DNA of 64,000 nt from Pseudomonas serboccidentalis (GCF_028830055.1 NZ_CP101655.1:1866880-1930879), one strand, 5' to 3'. Positions 7,981-17,500 are shown, counted from the first letter of the stretch. Made by a program: numbers and translations. Notes: generated by a model not told the origin, from the letters alone.

Positions 7981-8349
7981 ATGACGCGAGTTCGAGAAAT
8001 TTCATCGGTGATCGGCGTGCTACTCGGCGCCGGTTTATGGCTGGCCGCCGATTCGGCATTCGCCGCCAGTTTTGACTGTGCCAAGGCCAAAGCGGCGGAC
8101 GAACAAGCGGTCTGCGCCAACCGCACCCTGAACGATCTGGATGTGACCATGGGCGAGTTGTTCAGCCTCGACAAACGCCTGCTGCCGATGGGCGGACGCG
8201 ATGCGCTGATCGGCGAACAACAGGCCTTCCTGAAAAGCCGCAAGGCCTGTGGCGCGAAGGTGAGTTGTCTGACCGATCTGTATCAGAAGCGGGTCGCGGA
8301 GCTGCGCAACATCATCGAGACGCGGGTGATGACGCAGGGACCGTTTTGA
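7981..8349 (+). CDS. periplasmic LprI-like (DUF1311) protein
   Basis: A 122-residue protein. The N-terminus has a signal peptide ending near ADSAFAA (~29). The mature part has the cysteine pattern FDCAKA...AVCAN...KACG...VSCLTDLY seen in the lysozyme-inhibitor LprI N-terminal family (PF07007), expected to form two disulfides. An upstream TTG at 7954 would add nine residues before the signal peptide, so the ATG at 7981 is preferred. Whether it inhibits lysozyme cannot be told from sequence. Confidence 0.72.
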   Translation: MTRVREISSVIGVLLGAGLWLAADSAFAASFDCAKAKAADEQAVCANRTLNDLDVTMGELFSLDKRLLPMGGRDALIGEQQAFLKSRKACGAKVSCLTDLYQKRVAELRNIIETRVMTQGPF

Positions 8350-8422
8350 CGGGCTGATTGACCTCAACATCGATGCATAGCAGCATCCCGGGCAAACCAT
8401 TCGCCAACAGGAAAGTGCCACG

Positions 8423-8716
8423 ATGTCTGCGCCTGATGATCTTGATGAGTTGCTGGAAAGCGTGAGCGACGAGCAATCGTTCATTGCGTTTATTCAGGCA
8501 CTGGGTACCGACTTTGCCCGTGAGCGTTCGGTGAGCGAACCGCTGTCGCCCTATGGCCGGGGCGCCCTGGGTTGGGAAAATGGCTCTGTGGATGCGTTTC
8601 TTGAGGCTGCGGGTGCCTGGGCGATCGCCAGTTCCAGACAGGCGGCAGATGTCTCTTCAGCTAATGTATGGCAGCGCTGTGCGAGCATTTTGCTGGCGGG
8701 TAAGTTTTATGAGTGA
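8423..8716 (+). CDS. small DUF7660-like protein
   Basis: A 97-residue acidic protein. The core SPYGRGALGWENGSVDAFLE followed by AAGAWA resembles small proteins I remember as DUF7660, which often lie as orphans near immunity-type genes. Start ATG has AGGAAAG upstream. It converges on the DUF6966-like gene with 16 bases between. Function unknown; an immunity role is only inferred from the type of family. Confidence 0.55.
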   Translation: MSAPDDLDELLESVSDEQSFIAFIQALGTDFARERSVSEPLSPYGRGALGWENGSVDAFLEAAGAWAIASSRQAADVSSANVWQRCASILLAGKFYE

Positions 8717-8732
8717 GCCGGGAGAGGGAATG

Positions 8733-9050
8733 TCAGTTTTGCGAATCCCTGATTGCCTCGGCCAGTCGCGCAGCCTCGGCACGCAACGTGTCGAATTGTT
8801 CGTTCAACTCGACGTGGCCGGGTTTCCAGGCGAATACGCCATCGACACGACTCTGCCCTAAAACCACATCATTGAACGAACCCATTCCACCGTAGGCCGA
8901 CAATAAGTAGGTGACCCCGGAGTAATCGGAGTCAAGAAGACGCGCTCTTGCGCTGCGCATCCACTGGTTCCAGTGCGTGTCTCCATCGCTTTCAAGTATC
9001 TCGATCAACTGACCCAGAACATTGATCAGCTCCTGCGTTTTCGGTCCCAT
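8733..9050 (-). CDS. small DUF6966-like protein
   Basis: A 105-residue soluble protein with the segment YLLSAYGGMGSFNDVVLG typical of proteins I recall as DUF6966. The ATG at 9050 is preceded by AAGGAGG about ten bases upstream and is preferred over a TTG at 9101 lying upstream of that site. It lies just downstream of the TonB receptor gene on the same strand order and converges on the gene at 8423. Function unknown. Confidence 0.6.
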   Translation of the reverse strand: MGPKTQELINVLGQLIEILESDGDTHWNQWMRSARARLLDSDYSGVTYLLSAYGGMGSFNDVVLGQSRVDGVFAWKPGHVELNEQFDTLRAEAARLAEAIRDSQN

Positions 9051-9113
9051 TTCCCGGAAACCTCCTTTTTGATCGAGAGCGCTTTTTACAAGGGTTGCCA
9101 AATCGGTAAAGCC

Positions 9114-11243
9114 TCAAAGCAAACTCCACGACACCCCGACATAAACCCCCAATCCTTCACCCGGCGTAGACCGCGCTGCATCCTGGCCCTTGTCGTCATA
9201 CCCCGGTGTGACCGTCGCGGCGTAGTGCTGGTTGGTCAGGTTGCGCAGGTCCAGCCAGGTTTGCCAGTCGTTTTTCGGCGCGTTGTAGCCGACGGTGGCA
9301 CCGAACAGTGCGTAGGGATCGGCGTAGTAGCTGTTGGCGTAATCCACCGCGACCTTGGACACCAGTTGCGTGTTGACCGCGGCGAAGAAGCCTTGCGGCC
9401 AGTCGTGGCGCAGTTCGCCCTGGTAGTAGTGCATCGGCAGGCCGGGCAGGCGGTTGTCGCCGAAACGCTGGTCGTCGCGGTAGTGGAAGTCGCTGAAGGT
9501 GTAGGCCTGGCGCAGGGTCAATTTACGCCCGTCATCGGCTGACCACAGCGTGCTCTGCAGACTGGCTTCGACACCCTGATGCACGGTGGGGCTGGCGTTG
9601 AGTTCGTAAGGGGTGACGGTGTTGGCGTCCGGCAGCACCGAGAGCAATTCATGGCGCACCTGCGCGTAGTACCACGCCAGGCTCCACTGGCCGAGCGCGC
9701 TGTCGCCACGGCCGCCGAGTTCGAGGGTGGTGGCGGTCTGGTTTTGCAGTTTGATCGGGTCGCGCTGGGTGCCGGTCGCCGGACCGTTGCCGGCCGGGAA
9801 GCGGATGTTCGAACTGTAGATCAGCGACCACGGATGTGGCGCTTCGACCGAACGGCTGAGGTTGCCGAACAGTTGCAGGTCCGGCGTGACCTGATAGCGC
9901 AGGCCCAGACGCGGGGCGTAATCCCAGTCGTTCTGGCTGGTCTTGCCGCCGCTTTGCGGGTAGGTGACGGCGCTTTCGCGGCGGGTGTAGAGGGCGGCGA
10001 GGCCGGTGGTCAGCCACAGATCGTCGGCGATCTCCAGGTCGTTGCCGACGTGCAGAACGGTGTCCGAACCCTGATAGGTGAAGTTGCGCATGCGGGTGCC
10101 CGGCGCGTAGCCGGCGGTGTTACCGCTGGGGATGCGTACGAATTCGCTGGCGCCGTCGTTGGGCAGGTGTTTGGTGGTGCGCAGGCCCACGGTGCTGCGG
10201 CTTTCCATCCCGAGAAAGGTGTCGCGGCGCTTGTAGTCGAAGGTGCCGCTGACGTCGGTGTAGGCCACTTTCAAGCGATTCGGGCCTTCGCGCAGGTCCA
10301 TCGGGTAGTCGTGATAGACCAGCCCGGTCTGGATGCTTGAATCGTCGTCGATGTAGTAGGTGGTCTTGTTGCCGATGAAGGTGCTGCCCGGCTGCTTGCG
10401 GCTGTCGTCGCGCGACACGTAGGCCGGGTTGGCCGCCCGTGGATCGTGCTCGATCGAGTGCTTGGTCACGCGCCCGGCGAGGTCGTTGTCGGTCTGCCGG
10501 TAGCGGAAATAGAAACGGGTTTCCAGGTTCGGGTTGAAGCGATAGCCGAAGTTGGCGATCACGCCCTGACTCTCGCTGGCGGTGTGATCCGGATAACCGT
10601 CGGCGTTCGAATCGGTCAGCGACACGTAGTAATCGAAGTCGCCCAGCACCTGCCCGGAGCTGACCTGGCGCTGCTGATAGCCGTGGCTGCCGGTGGCATA
10701 GCGCACCTGCAGTTTCGGCGCGTCATAGCCGGTGTGGCTGACGTAATCGATGGCGCCGCCCAGCGCCAGTGCGCCGCGATCGAAGCCGTTGGCGCCGCGC
10801 AGCACCTCCACATGGTCGAGCCACAGCGGTTCGAGCAATTCGTAGGGCGTGCCGCCGGGGCCGGTCAGCGGCAGGCCGTCGAGCATCGTGTACAGCCCGG
10901 AAGCATGGGCGCCCGGAGCACGGTTGATCCCCGAACCACGGATCGAAATCTTCACCCCTTCGTTACCTGCGGACTGCGCGTAGACCCCCGGCTGATACGC
11001 CAGCACATCCTGATTACTCGCCACCTTGCCCTGCAACGGCTGGCGCATGTCGACCACGTTGGTGCCGCCGGGCACCTGCGCAAGGCGCGCTTCGGCCTCG
11101 GCCACGGAGGCGTCTGCGCCGCTTTGCTCCTCAGCCGAAATCAGCACCTGGCCCAACTCCATGCCTTTGGGTTCCTCGGCCATGGCCGGGCAGGCGAGGG
11201 CCAGACCCAACAGGGCAGTGGGCAGGGATTTGGGCGAGGGCAT
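9114..11243 (-). CDS. TonB-dependent outer-membrane receptor
   Basis: A 709-residue protein. Signal peptide (1-~22, ending PAMAEE), then a TonB-box-like segment, plug domain (~60-190, with IRGSGINRAPG and VEVLRGANG) and a 22-strand-type barrel ending in YVGVSWSLL with C-terminal aromatic/hydrophobic signature. Imports a metal chelate or other scarce ligand across the outer membrane using TonB energy. The ATG at 11243 has GGAG at good spacing and directly precedes the signal peptide; a longer frame to 11318 is unlikely. No Fur box was recognised upstream, and no partner transport genes adjoin, so the ligand is open. Confidence 0.88.
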   Translation of the reverse strand: MPSPKSLPTALLGLALACPAMAEEPKGMELGQVLISAEEQSGADASVAEAEARLAQVPGGTNVVDMRQPLQGKVASNQDVLAYQPGVYAQSAGNEGVKISIRGSGINRAPGAHASGLYTMLDGLPLTGPGGTPYELLEPLWLDHVEVLRGANGFDRGALALGGAIDYVSHTGYDAPKLQVRYATGSHGYQQRQVSSGQVLGDFDYYVSLTDSNADGYPDHTASESQGVIANFGYRFNPNLETRFYFRYRQTDNDLAGRVTKHSIEHDPRAANPAYVSRDDSRKQPGSTFIGNKTTYYIDDDSSIQTGLVYHDYPMDLREGPNRLKVAYTDVSGTFDYKRRDTFLGMESRSTVGLRTTKHLPNDGASEFVRIPSGNTAGYAPGTRMRNFTYQGSDTVLHVGNDLEIADDLWLTTGLAALYTRRESAVTYPQSGGKTSQNDWDYAPRLGLRYQVTPDLQLFGNLSRSVEAPHPWSLIYSSNIRFPAGNGPATGTQRDPIKLQNQTATTLELGGRGDSALGQWSLAWYYAQVRHELLSVLPDANTVTPYELNASPTVHQGVEASLQSTLWSADDGRKLTLRQAYTFSDFHYRDDQRFGDNRLPGLPMHYYQGELRHDWPQGFFAAVNTQLVSKVAVDYANSYYADPYALFGATVGYNAPKNDWQTWLDLRNLTNQHYAATVTPGYDDKGQDAARSTPGEGLGVYVGVSWSLL

Positions 11244-11468
11244 CGAGGAAACTCCAGACAGACAGGAACGGGCAATGAACAGTGCGACGCAACAAGGAAC
11301 GATGGAAACACATGGCAATTTTGCTTTTTTGCCGGGGAGCGGGGCGGAAGATACGGCGGCGATTACTCGGGAGACGGCACTCAGGGCCGTAAACGCGGAC
11401 GACTGGCCGCATTGGAGGACGGCCAGTCGTCTGGTTTGCCTGCGCGTCAGTCCGCGCGCAAGTGAGCG

Positions 11469-13013
11469 TCAGGCGATTTTCAACGCCTGCAGAATAATCA
11501 GCGATGTCTCGGCAAATGCCTGGGCCTGTTCGGTCAGTTCGGCGAGATTCTCCTGGGCCGTGAGCAGAGGCTGATCCCCCTTGAGCAGCACTTCGCCCTG
11601 ATCACCGATAACGCTCCATGCCAGTTGCGCCCAGTCTTGCGGGTCGGTCATGCCTTGCTTGAGCGCAATCAGGAACAACTGCTGGAAACGGCTGACCGGC
11701 ACACCGCCGCCGGTGACCGGGCTGGCGAGCACCTGAATGTTGCTGTTGAACAGTGCGCGTTTGCACAGTTGCAGGTTGAGTGTGTTGCAATGCTCCTGCA
11801 CCTGTCTTTCGGCGGCTTCGCTCTGGCACGGCGCGGCGACGCCCATGCCGATCAGCACGCTGACGGCCTGCACCAGGTCGTCATAAGCAACAGCGCCGAC
11901 GGCCATCGACAACTGCTGCAAGGTTTTTGGTGCGTAGGCATTGGCGGCGAGCGCTTCGAGCACCGGGCCGTAAATGTCCGCCTGTAACGAAGCCTCGCCA
12001 GCGGGGCCGGTGACCATGCCTGGAATGTGTTCAATGGTTTGCAACAGGGCAAAACGGCTTCTCAGCAGGCCATCGCGCTGCTCGGCGGCAGACAGCCGAT
12101 TGGCGCCGCGCACGTACAGATCGCGGCGGAAATGCTGATTGACGAAGTAGTCACGCGCCTGCTCGCGCATGATCGGGTGCTCGATCCCCTCGAGAAAGTC
12201 CATGCCTTCTGCGCTCAGATTCAGCGGGGCCACCGTGTCCAGCGGCACGGCGGTGGTGGCGTAGTCCAGTTTGGCTGAGGTCATGGCATCGACCACGTCC
12301 GTGAAATACATGCAGTTCCAGTCGCGGTTGAAGTATTCATGGGCCACGTACTGACGATTCTGGCCCTTGATGCTGTTCAACTGGGCGCCCAGGCTCGGCG
12401 CTGCGCTGGCGTATTTGGGATTGGCCGCCAGCAGCGCCTCGGAAAATTGCAGTGCGGCATCGATGCGTTTGGCCGGGCTGGTAGCGGTCTGGCTGGCAAA
12501 GCGGTTGTGCAGGCTGAACAGATTGCGCAGTGGCGCCGAAGGCGACCAGCCCGGGAAGCAGTTGTAGCTGACGTACAACATGCCGCCGGGTTTGAGGTGA
12601 CGGCGGGCGAACTCGACGATCAGTTTCTGGTTGTCCCGGCTGACCCACGTCCAGATGCCATGCAGGCTGATGCTGTCGAAGGGCGGCAGATCATCGCGGG
12701 CCAGCAATTGCTCGAAGCTGTCGTCATACAGCCGTGCCTGACTGTTCCAGTCGCTCGCCAGCGCGATGGCATGGGCCGCCTGGGACGGCGTGAAGTCCGT
12801 GCCGACATAGTTTCCCGGGTTGGCAGCGGCATGGATGTTGATCGAGACGCCCTGGCCGAAGCCCAGTTCGCAGTGGTAGCCGTCGGCATTCTCCAGCGTG
12901 GCAAAACCGCGCAACAACAAACAATAACGCTGGAACACCGGGTTGATTTCCCGGCTATACGAGTAGGTGTAACCCTCGTCGGTGAAATACCCTTCGTTCC
13001 AGGCATTGCTCAT
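11469..13013 (-). CDS. SAM-dependent methyltransferase with regulatory domain
   Basis: A 514-residue protein. The N-terminal class I methyltransferase fold has the SAM motif HCELGFGQGVSINIHA (~50) and the acidic loop near YVGTDFTP. It is followed by a methyltransferase regulatory domain (PF10119-like, ~210-300) and an all-helical C-terminal part. ATG at 13013 is chosen since related proteins begin MSNAWNEGY; an ATG four codons upstream (13025) is also possible. Its substrate is not known. It stands alone between the receptor gene and an AraC regulator, same strand. Confidence 0.82.
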   Translation of the reverse strand: MSNAWNEGYFTDEGYTYSYSREINPVFQRYCLLLRGFATLENADGYHCELGFGQGVSINIHAAANPGNYVGTDFTPSQAAHAIALASDWNSQARLYDDSFEQLLARDDLPPFDSISLHGIWTWVSRDNQKLIVEFARRHLKPGGMLYVSYNCFPGWSPSAPLRNLFSLHNRFASQTATSPAKRIDAALQFSEALLAANPKYASAAPSLGAQLNSIKGQNRQYVAHEYFNRDWNCMYFTDVVDAMTSAKLDYATTAVPLDTVAPLNLSAEGMDFLEGIEHPIMREQARDYFVNQHFRRDLYVRGANRLSAAEQRDGLLRSRFALLQTIEHIPGMVTGPAGEASLQADIYGPVLEALAANAYAPKTLQQLSMAVGAVAYDDLVQAVSVLIGMGVAAPCQSEAAERQVQEHCNTLNLQLCKRALFNSNIQVLASPVTGGGVPVSRFQQLFLIALKQGMTDPQDWAQLAWSVIGDQGEVLLKGDQPLLTAQENLAELTEQAQAFAETSLIILQALKIA

Positions 13014-13100
13014 GTGTGCACCCATTATGTCGAGAGAGAAAGCCGCTCTTATAAGGGGTTGGCCTTGCGCACGACAAGCGGAAAAACATGTCAGTGAATC

Positions 13101-13973
13101 TTACGCTTGCAGCGGCACGTAAATATCCGTCTGCCATTGCGCCTGCGGCGTCTCTGGATGCACGCTCAGGTAATGGAAAAACAGCGGATGATCGCGCAAC
13201 TCTTCGCCGCTGGTTGGCAGCCAGTCGCGGTAGATCGGGTAGATCGTTTCGCCGATGTGATCCGGCGAACCCATATGCCGCACCACCACACAGCGACCGC
13301 CGGGGATGACCATTTCACGCACGCCGAATGCGTTGGGCGCCACGGCCTCGTCAATCTCGCCGCAGATGGCGAAGCGAAAATCCTCCGCCGGCGTGGTGTC
13401 GGGGTTGTTGTAGGGAATGCCGAAGGTACGACTCGACGCCACGGGCGACTGGCCGCTGTGCAGGCGCCACGCGATGAATTTCTGCACGCTTTGCTGAACC
13501 TCTGCCGGCGCGCCGCAGTGCTCAAGCGCGGCGACCCGCACGGTCGGGAAATCGATGATTCTGGTTTGCATGATGACGCTCCTGGAAAAGTGAGGGATGG
13601 CAAATACCGCATTCCAGGTCTGCCAGTTCGGTTGCTTCCTGAAGGCGCTCGGCGTCATGCCGAAGTCGCGCCGGAACGCTCGGCTGAAGGCTTCCGGGCT
13701 CTCGAAACCGGCGTCAGACGCGGCGTCCAGTATCGAGTGTTCCGGCTGCGCGGCCAGTTGATGAGCTGCCCGGCGCAAACGCATCAGTTGCACATAGCGC
13801 GAGACCGGCACGCCAATGAAGGCGCTGAATTGCCGATGGAAGTGAAACGCCGAAAAGTTCGCCACCTGACTCAACGTGCTCACCGACAGGTCACCCTCGA
13901 GATGGGCATCGATGTAGGCGAGCACGGCATTGAAGCGTCGGGTGTAGGCGAAGTCGGTCGGCAGTTCGGACAC
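13101..13973 (-). CDS. AraC-family regulator with GyrI-like ligand domain
   Basis: About 290 residues. Two helix-turn-helix motifs make the N-terminal AraC domain (LSVSTLSQVANFSAFHFHR and the ILDAASDAGFESPEAFSRAF segment), and a GyrI/SOUL-like small-molecule-binding domain forms the C-terminal half. This order (AraC then GyrI) is typical of Rob/BltR-like multidrug-responsive activators. GTG at 13973 is preferred because CAGGAG lies ten bases upstream; the frame also reaches a TTG at 14006. The regulated gene is not obvious. Confidence 0.85.
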   Translation of the reverse strand: MSELPTDFAYTRRFNAVLAYIDAHLEGDLSVSTLSQVANFSAFHFHRQFSAFIGVPVSRYVQLMRLRRAAHQLAAQPEHSILDAASDAGFESPEAFSRAFRRDFGMTPSAFRKQPNWQTWNAVFAIPHFSRSVIMQTRIIDFPTVRVAALEHCGAPAEVQQSVQKFIAWRLHSGQSPVASSRTFGIPYNNPDTTPAEDFRFAICGEIDEAVAPNAFGVREMVIPGGRCVVVRHMGSPDHIGETIYPIYRDWLPTSGEELRDHPLFFHYLSVHPETPQAQWQTDIYVPLQA

Positions 13974-14062
13974 TGGGTGGAAACTCCTGAGAAGTGCGGT
14001 CTGCAATAGCCTCGTCGATTTTTGCGTAGGCGCGCCTAGCCGCGTTTGCTCAAGTATCGGTT

Positions 14063-14170
14063 CTGTAGGAGCTGCCGAAGGCTGCGATCTTTTGAGGTTG
14101 ATTTTTGGTGGCCTCCATCGAGATCAGAATCAAAAGATCGCAGCCTCGTTGCACTCGACAGCTCCTACAG
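14063..14170. repeat. REPIN (class A) with altered right arm
   Basis: Inverted pair of the CTGTAGGAGCTGCCG...GCGATCTTTT repeat. The right arm carries about twelve extra bases compared with other copies, so the outer stem is interrupted. It lies between two same-strand genes. Confidence 0.85.
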
Positions 14171-14184
14171 GGGGGCGTGGGGAT

Positions 14185-14691
14185 TCAGCGCCCGTGCGCC
14201 GCATCCGCCAGTTGCCCGGTATCGACCCGCACAAACACCGAATCGCCAATCGCCGTCAGCACATCTGCGGCGTACACCTCGCAGATCACCCGCGTCTTGC
14301 GCCCGACCTCGCCCTCGACCCTGGCGCGCAAGGTCAGCGGCACGCCCATCGGTGTGGGTTTGATGAATTTGATGCCGAGGTTGCCGGTCACGCAGTCGAT
14401 GCGCGGCAGGCTGCCCGGTGCACGCTGTTCGTCGCGGTAGTGGTAGGCCATCGCCGTCCAGTTGGAATGGCAGTCGACCAGCATCGCCAGTAAGCCGCCG
14501 TACACCAGGTCCGGCCAGCCGCAGTATTTGTCGTCCGGCAGGTGTTCGGCCATGACGTGCACGCCGTCCTCGTGCCAGACGCTTTTGACGTGCAGCCCGT
14601 GAGGGTTGCGGCCGCCGCAACCGTAGCAGACGCCCTCGGGGGCGGCGAGGTCTTGCAGGGGCGTATCGAAACTGGACATGGGTCTGGTCAT
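14185..14691 (-). CDS. PaaI-type hot-dog thioesterase
   Basis: A 168-residue protein with the hot-dog helix signature YGGLLAMLVDCHSNWTA and a preceding CYGCGGRNPHGL segment typical of PaaI-like acyl-CoA thioesterases that remove acyl groups from CoA. The first ATG overlaps the stop of the diguanylate cyclase gene (ATGA, 14688-14691), so the two are translationally coupled; an ATG four codons later is also possible. The acyl substrate is unknown. Confidence 0.82.
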   Translation of the reverse strand: MTRPMSSFDTPLQDLAAPEGVCYGCGGRNPHGLHVKSVWHEDGVHVMAEHLPDDKYCGWPDLVYGGLLAMLVDCHSNWTAMAYHYRDEQRAPGSLPRIDCVTGNLGIKFIKPTPMGVPLTLRARVEGEVGRKTRVICEVYAADVLTAIGDSVFVRVDTGQLADAAHGR

Positions 14692-15845
14692 CCTGAAGTG
14701 GTGAGCCCGGTCAGGCGCAGGCGGTTACGCCCGCCGCGCTTGGATTCGTAGAGCGCGGCGTCGCCTTGCTCGATCAGTGCCGCGAGGCTGGCCGGCGGTG
14801 TGTTGAACAGGGTCGCGCCGATGCTCAGTGTCACCGGTTCCGAGGTCGGAAATGCCTGGATCGCGGTGCGCTGAAACTGATCGCGCAGGGTGTCGCCGAG
14901 GGTGACGATGCGTTCACTCGGTGCGTTGTTCAGCAAAATCACGAACTCGTCCCCACCCAGCCGTGCGGCCAGCGCCTCATCGGGCGATTCGGCGCGGATC
15001 ATCTCGCTCAAGGCCACCAGCAGGCGGTCGCCGGCGGTGTGGCCGTACTGGTCGTTGACCAGTTTGAAATTGTCGATATCGATCAGCAGCAGGGCGCCGG
15101 GTCGCGTCGGAGAGACATCCTGCAGCAGACGCGGGGCGCGCACTTCGAGGGCGCGGCGGTTGTAGAGGGCGGTCAGTGGATCACGGGCGGCCAGCCGCGC
15201 GATCTGCTCTTCGCGCCGGTAGCGTTCGGTGCCGGTCATCGACAACGCGATCAGCATGATTGCCATCGCGCCTTCGACCAGCGAGATCTGGATGATTTCA
15301 CCTCGAAACGCGGCCAGATCGATCAACGTTCCCGGGATCATCACCGTCAGGGCTTTGGCCACATAGAACATGCCGTGGCCCAGCAACACGTAGCGCAGTT
15401 GCACCGCGCCGACGCTCAGCGATTTGCCATGGGGCCGCAGCAGAAAACTCGCCTTGAGCGTCGAGGCGGCCACCAGCAGCGAGTTGGCGGCCAGCATCAC
15501 CTTCGACCACAGCGGCCCGTCCGGCAGCAACAGCATCACCAGCCAGGTGACGAAGATCAGGTACCAGGCGCGGGGCAGGCGGATCTGCGTGAAGCGCGCC
15601 ACCCCCAGCAGAAACAGGAAGTGTGCGGTCACCAGCAAGCCGTTGGCGAACCAGATGCCAATCAGCAGAAAACCATTGCTGCGCAACAAGGCCAGGGTGG
15701 AACCGACGGTGATCGTGGCGAAACCGGCGCTCCAGAACAGCAGCGAAGGCTCACGAATGCTACGCCACTCGATCGCCAGGTACAGCGCAGCAGCGGCTGC
15801 GAGAGCGATCGAGATAGTCAGCATCGTTGGTGGATCGAGCGGCAT
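14688..15845 (-). CDS. membrane-anchored diguanylate cyclase (GGDEF)
   Basis: A 385-residue protein with about six or seven membrane segments in residues 1-200 and a C-terminal GGDEF domain (~225-380) carrying an intact RLGGDEFVILL active site, so it should make cyclic-di-GMP from GTP at the inner membrane. The RxxD inhibitory site expected five residues before GGDEF is absent (PDEALAARL is there), so product feedback is probably lacking. It overlaps the thioesterase gene by four bases. Confidence 0.9.
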   Translation of the reverse strand: MPLDPPTMLTISIALAAAAALYLAIEWRSIREPSLLFWSAGFATITVGSTLALLRSNGFLLIGIWFANGLLVTAHFLFLLGVARFTQIRLPRAWYLIFVTWLVMLLLPDGPLWSKVMLAANSLLVAASTLKASFLLRPHGKSLSVGAVQLRYVLLGHGMFYVAKALTVMIPGTLIDLAAFRGEIIQISLVEGAMAIMLIALSMTGTERYRREEQIARLAARDPLTALYNRRALEVRAPRLLQDVSPTRPGALLLIDIDNFKLVNDQYGHTAGDRLLVALSEMIRAESPDEALAARLGGDEFVILLNNAPSERIVTLGDTLRDQFQRTAIQAFPTSEPVTLSIGATLFNTPPASLAALIEQGDAALYESKRGGRNRLRLTGLTTSG

Positions 15846-15947
15846 TTCTTGAAGCGCCTGTCTGAAGTCGGTTAGACGGGCGATTGTAAGCGTTCGGGCC
15901 TGTTTTGGCAGGCGCCGCGCGCTACCGTCACTGCCCGGCGTCCGCCG

Positions 15948-16196
15948 TCACGGCTGTGGCGCGAGCCAGGTGTCGACGACCCGTCGATCCAGCTCTTCCC
16001 AGTAGGCCATGCCCAATACCCGCGTGGTGTTCAGCCCGCGCAGGTAGCCACGCAACTGATTGGCGGTGTCGCGCTTGAGCCGCGCATCGGTGATGTCCTT
16101 GTCCAGCAACACGCTTTCGTACTGCACCAGGTATTCGGCCACCCGCTCGCGAAAGTCGGGCAAGACTGCGTCGCGGATCAGGTCAAAGGTTCTCAA
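15948..16196 (-). CDS. small hypothetical protein (TTG start)
   Basis: An 82-residue soluble protein beginning (M)RTFDLIRDAVLPDF. No ATG is available near the start; TTG at 16196 is supported by GAGGA seven bases upstream. It looks mostly helical with WLAPQP at its end and resembles nothing I can name. It is about 100 bases upstream of the diguanylate cyclase gene on the same strand. Confidence 0.6.
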   Translation of the reverse strand: MRTFDLIRDAVLPDFRERVAEYLVQYESVLLDKDITDARLKRDTANQLRGYLRGLNTTRVLGMAYWEELDRRVVDTWLAPQP

Positions 16197-16366
16197 TTCG
16201 GCTTCCTCACTGTTGTTTTAGTCGTTGTGGATGAGTGTGTTACCCGTCTTTATCGTGCGCAACTATCGCTAGAAGTAATAGTGACCATCACGAAACGCAA
16301 GTTCAGCTTTACAGGCAATAGGCGGAAAATTGCCTCCATTGAACACGCAGCTCAAGGAAACGCGCG

Positions 16367-17011
16367 ATGAAGACACTGACCCGACTGGCACTGATCGCCC
16401 TGCTGATGGGCGGCGTGATGGCCACGGCACCGTCTTACGCAGACGACGCCTGTGCGTGTCATCTTCAACCGATCGCCGGCAGCAGCGCGAGCTTGCAGCA
16501 TTCGCAGAGCGTAGGTGTGTTGTACAGCGAAAACACCCGGGACAACCTTGATTACCTGACGCGCTACCACGACATGGCGCTGCACGGTGCCAAGGATGCG
16601 CTGGACTCACGGATTCGCGCAGCTTTTGTCAGCAGCTCCGATCCGGAACTGGCGATCGACTGGTTGCTCAGCTCGTTACAGCGTCAGTTCATGTCGGTGA
16701 CCGTTTACGACAACCTCGATGCGCTGATTCAGGCACATCCGGACATCGTGGTGAAACTCGACACCTTCAACCGCTTGCTGACCCAGCAGAACAACCTGTT
16801 CGAAGCGCACTTCATCGCGCGTTTCTACGATGCCGACCTGCAGTACATCGGCAAGGCCGAAGGCGCTGTGGAGAAACAGATCCCGGCGGTCTGGGTACAC
16901 GATAAAGCGGCGCACGAGATTGCCGCGCAGATCGAAAAACAACGGGACCTGCAACTCAATGCCTTGAAGCAGTTCGATGCCTCGCTCAAGGCACTGGTGG
17001 CTTCAAGCTGA
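16367..17011 (+). CDS. secreted/periplasmic hypothetical protein
   Basis: A 214-residue protein with a clear signal peptide (1-25, cleavage after PSYA). The mature protein begins DDACACHLQ with two cysteines that could pair, then is mainly alpha-helical with a long C-terminal amphipathic helix. The start follows a weak CAAGGA-like site. It precedes a lipoprotein gene by 86 bases in the same direction and both are probably envelope proteins. No family recognised. Confidence 0.7.
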   Translation: MKTLTRLALIALLMGGVMATAPSYADDACACHLQPIAGSSASLQHSQSVGVLYSENTRDNLDYLTRYHDMALHGAKDALDSRIRAAFVSSSDPELAIDWLLSSLQRQFMSVTVYDNLDALIQAHPDIVVKLDTFNRLLTQQNNLFEAHFIARFYDADLQYIGKAEGAVEKQIPAVWVHDKAAHEIAAQIEKQRDLQLNALKQFDASLKALVASS

Positions 17012-17097
17012 ATACTCAAAACCAAAAGGGCAGCGGCGGCGCCGTGACGCTGAACCGCTGCCAGTTGAACCGAACCTTTATTTTCAGGACTACACCG

Positions 17098-17439
17098 ATG
17101 CGCTCTTTATTTGCCCCGTCCATGGCCGTTGCCTCGTTGCTGCTCGCCGGTTGCGCCTCCGCGCCGAACGACCCGACGCTGACCCTGCAGACCAGCAAGA
17201 CCCCGGCGCAGTACGCCGATTGCGTGGTGCCGAAGCTGCAACTCAGTGCGCTGAACCCGAGCGTCTCGCAGACCCAGCGCAGCTACCGGATCGTGGTGCC
17301 GAGCAAGGTTTCGGCCGACAACGTGCTGGAAGCCTACAAGGCCGGCAGCGGCGGCAAGGTGTTCATCTACGAGCGCCATTTGCTGGCCTCGAACTTCCTG
17401 CCTTCCAGCTTTGAACGCGCCGCCCAGGATTGCATCTGA
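17098..17439 (+). CDS. small lipoprotein
   Basis: A 113-residue protein with a lipoprotein signal peptide and lipobox LLAGC (Cys at ~20). The mature part contains two further cysteines (YADC and QDC near the end) that may pair. The residue after the lipid cysteine is Ala, suggesting the outer membrane. AGGA precedes the ATG; the frame extends upstream without a lipoprotein signal in the extension. Function unknown. Confidence 0.75.
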   Translation: MRSLFAPSMAVASLLLAGCASAPNDPTLTLQTSKTPAQYADCVVPKLQLSALNPSVSQTQRSYRIVVPSKVSADNVLEAYKAGSGGKVFIYERHLLASNFLPSSFERAAQDCI

Positions 17440-17500
17440 CCCGGGTTTGCCAACTGTTTTGACCGAGCTCCTTTGGTTGGCCGCAACCAACCAATACTTT

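Noticed and set aside
11244..11468. Fur box upstream of the TonB-dependent receptor
   Set aside because: No stretch close to the GATAATGATAATC consensus was found, so iron control is not claimed.
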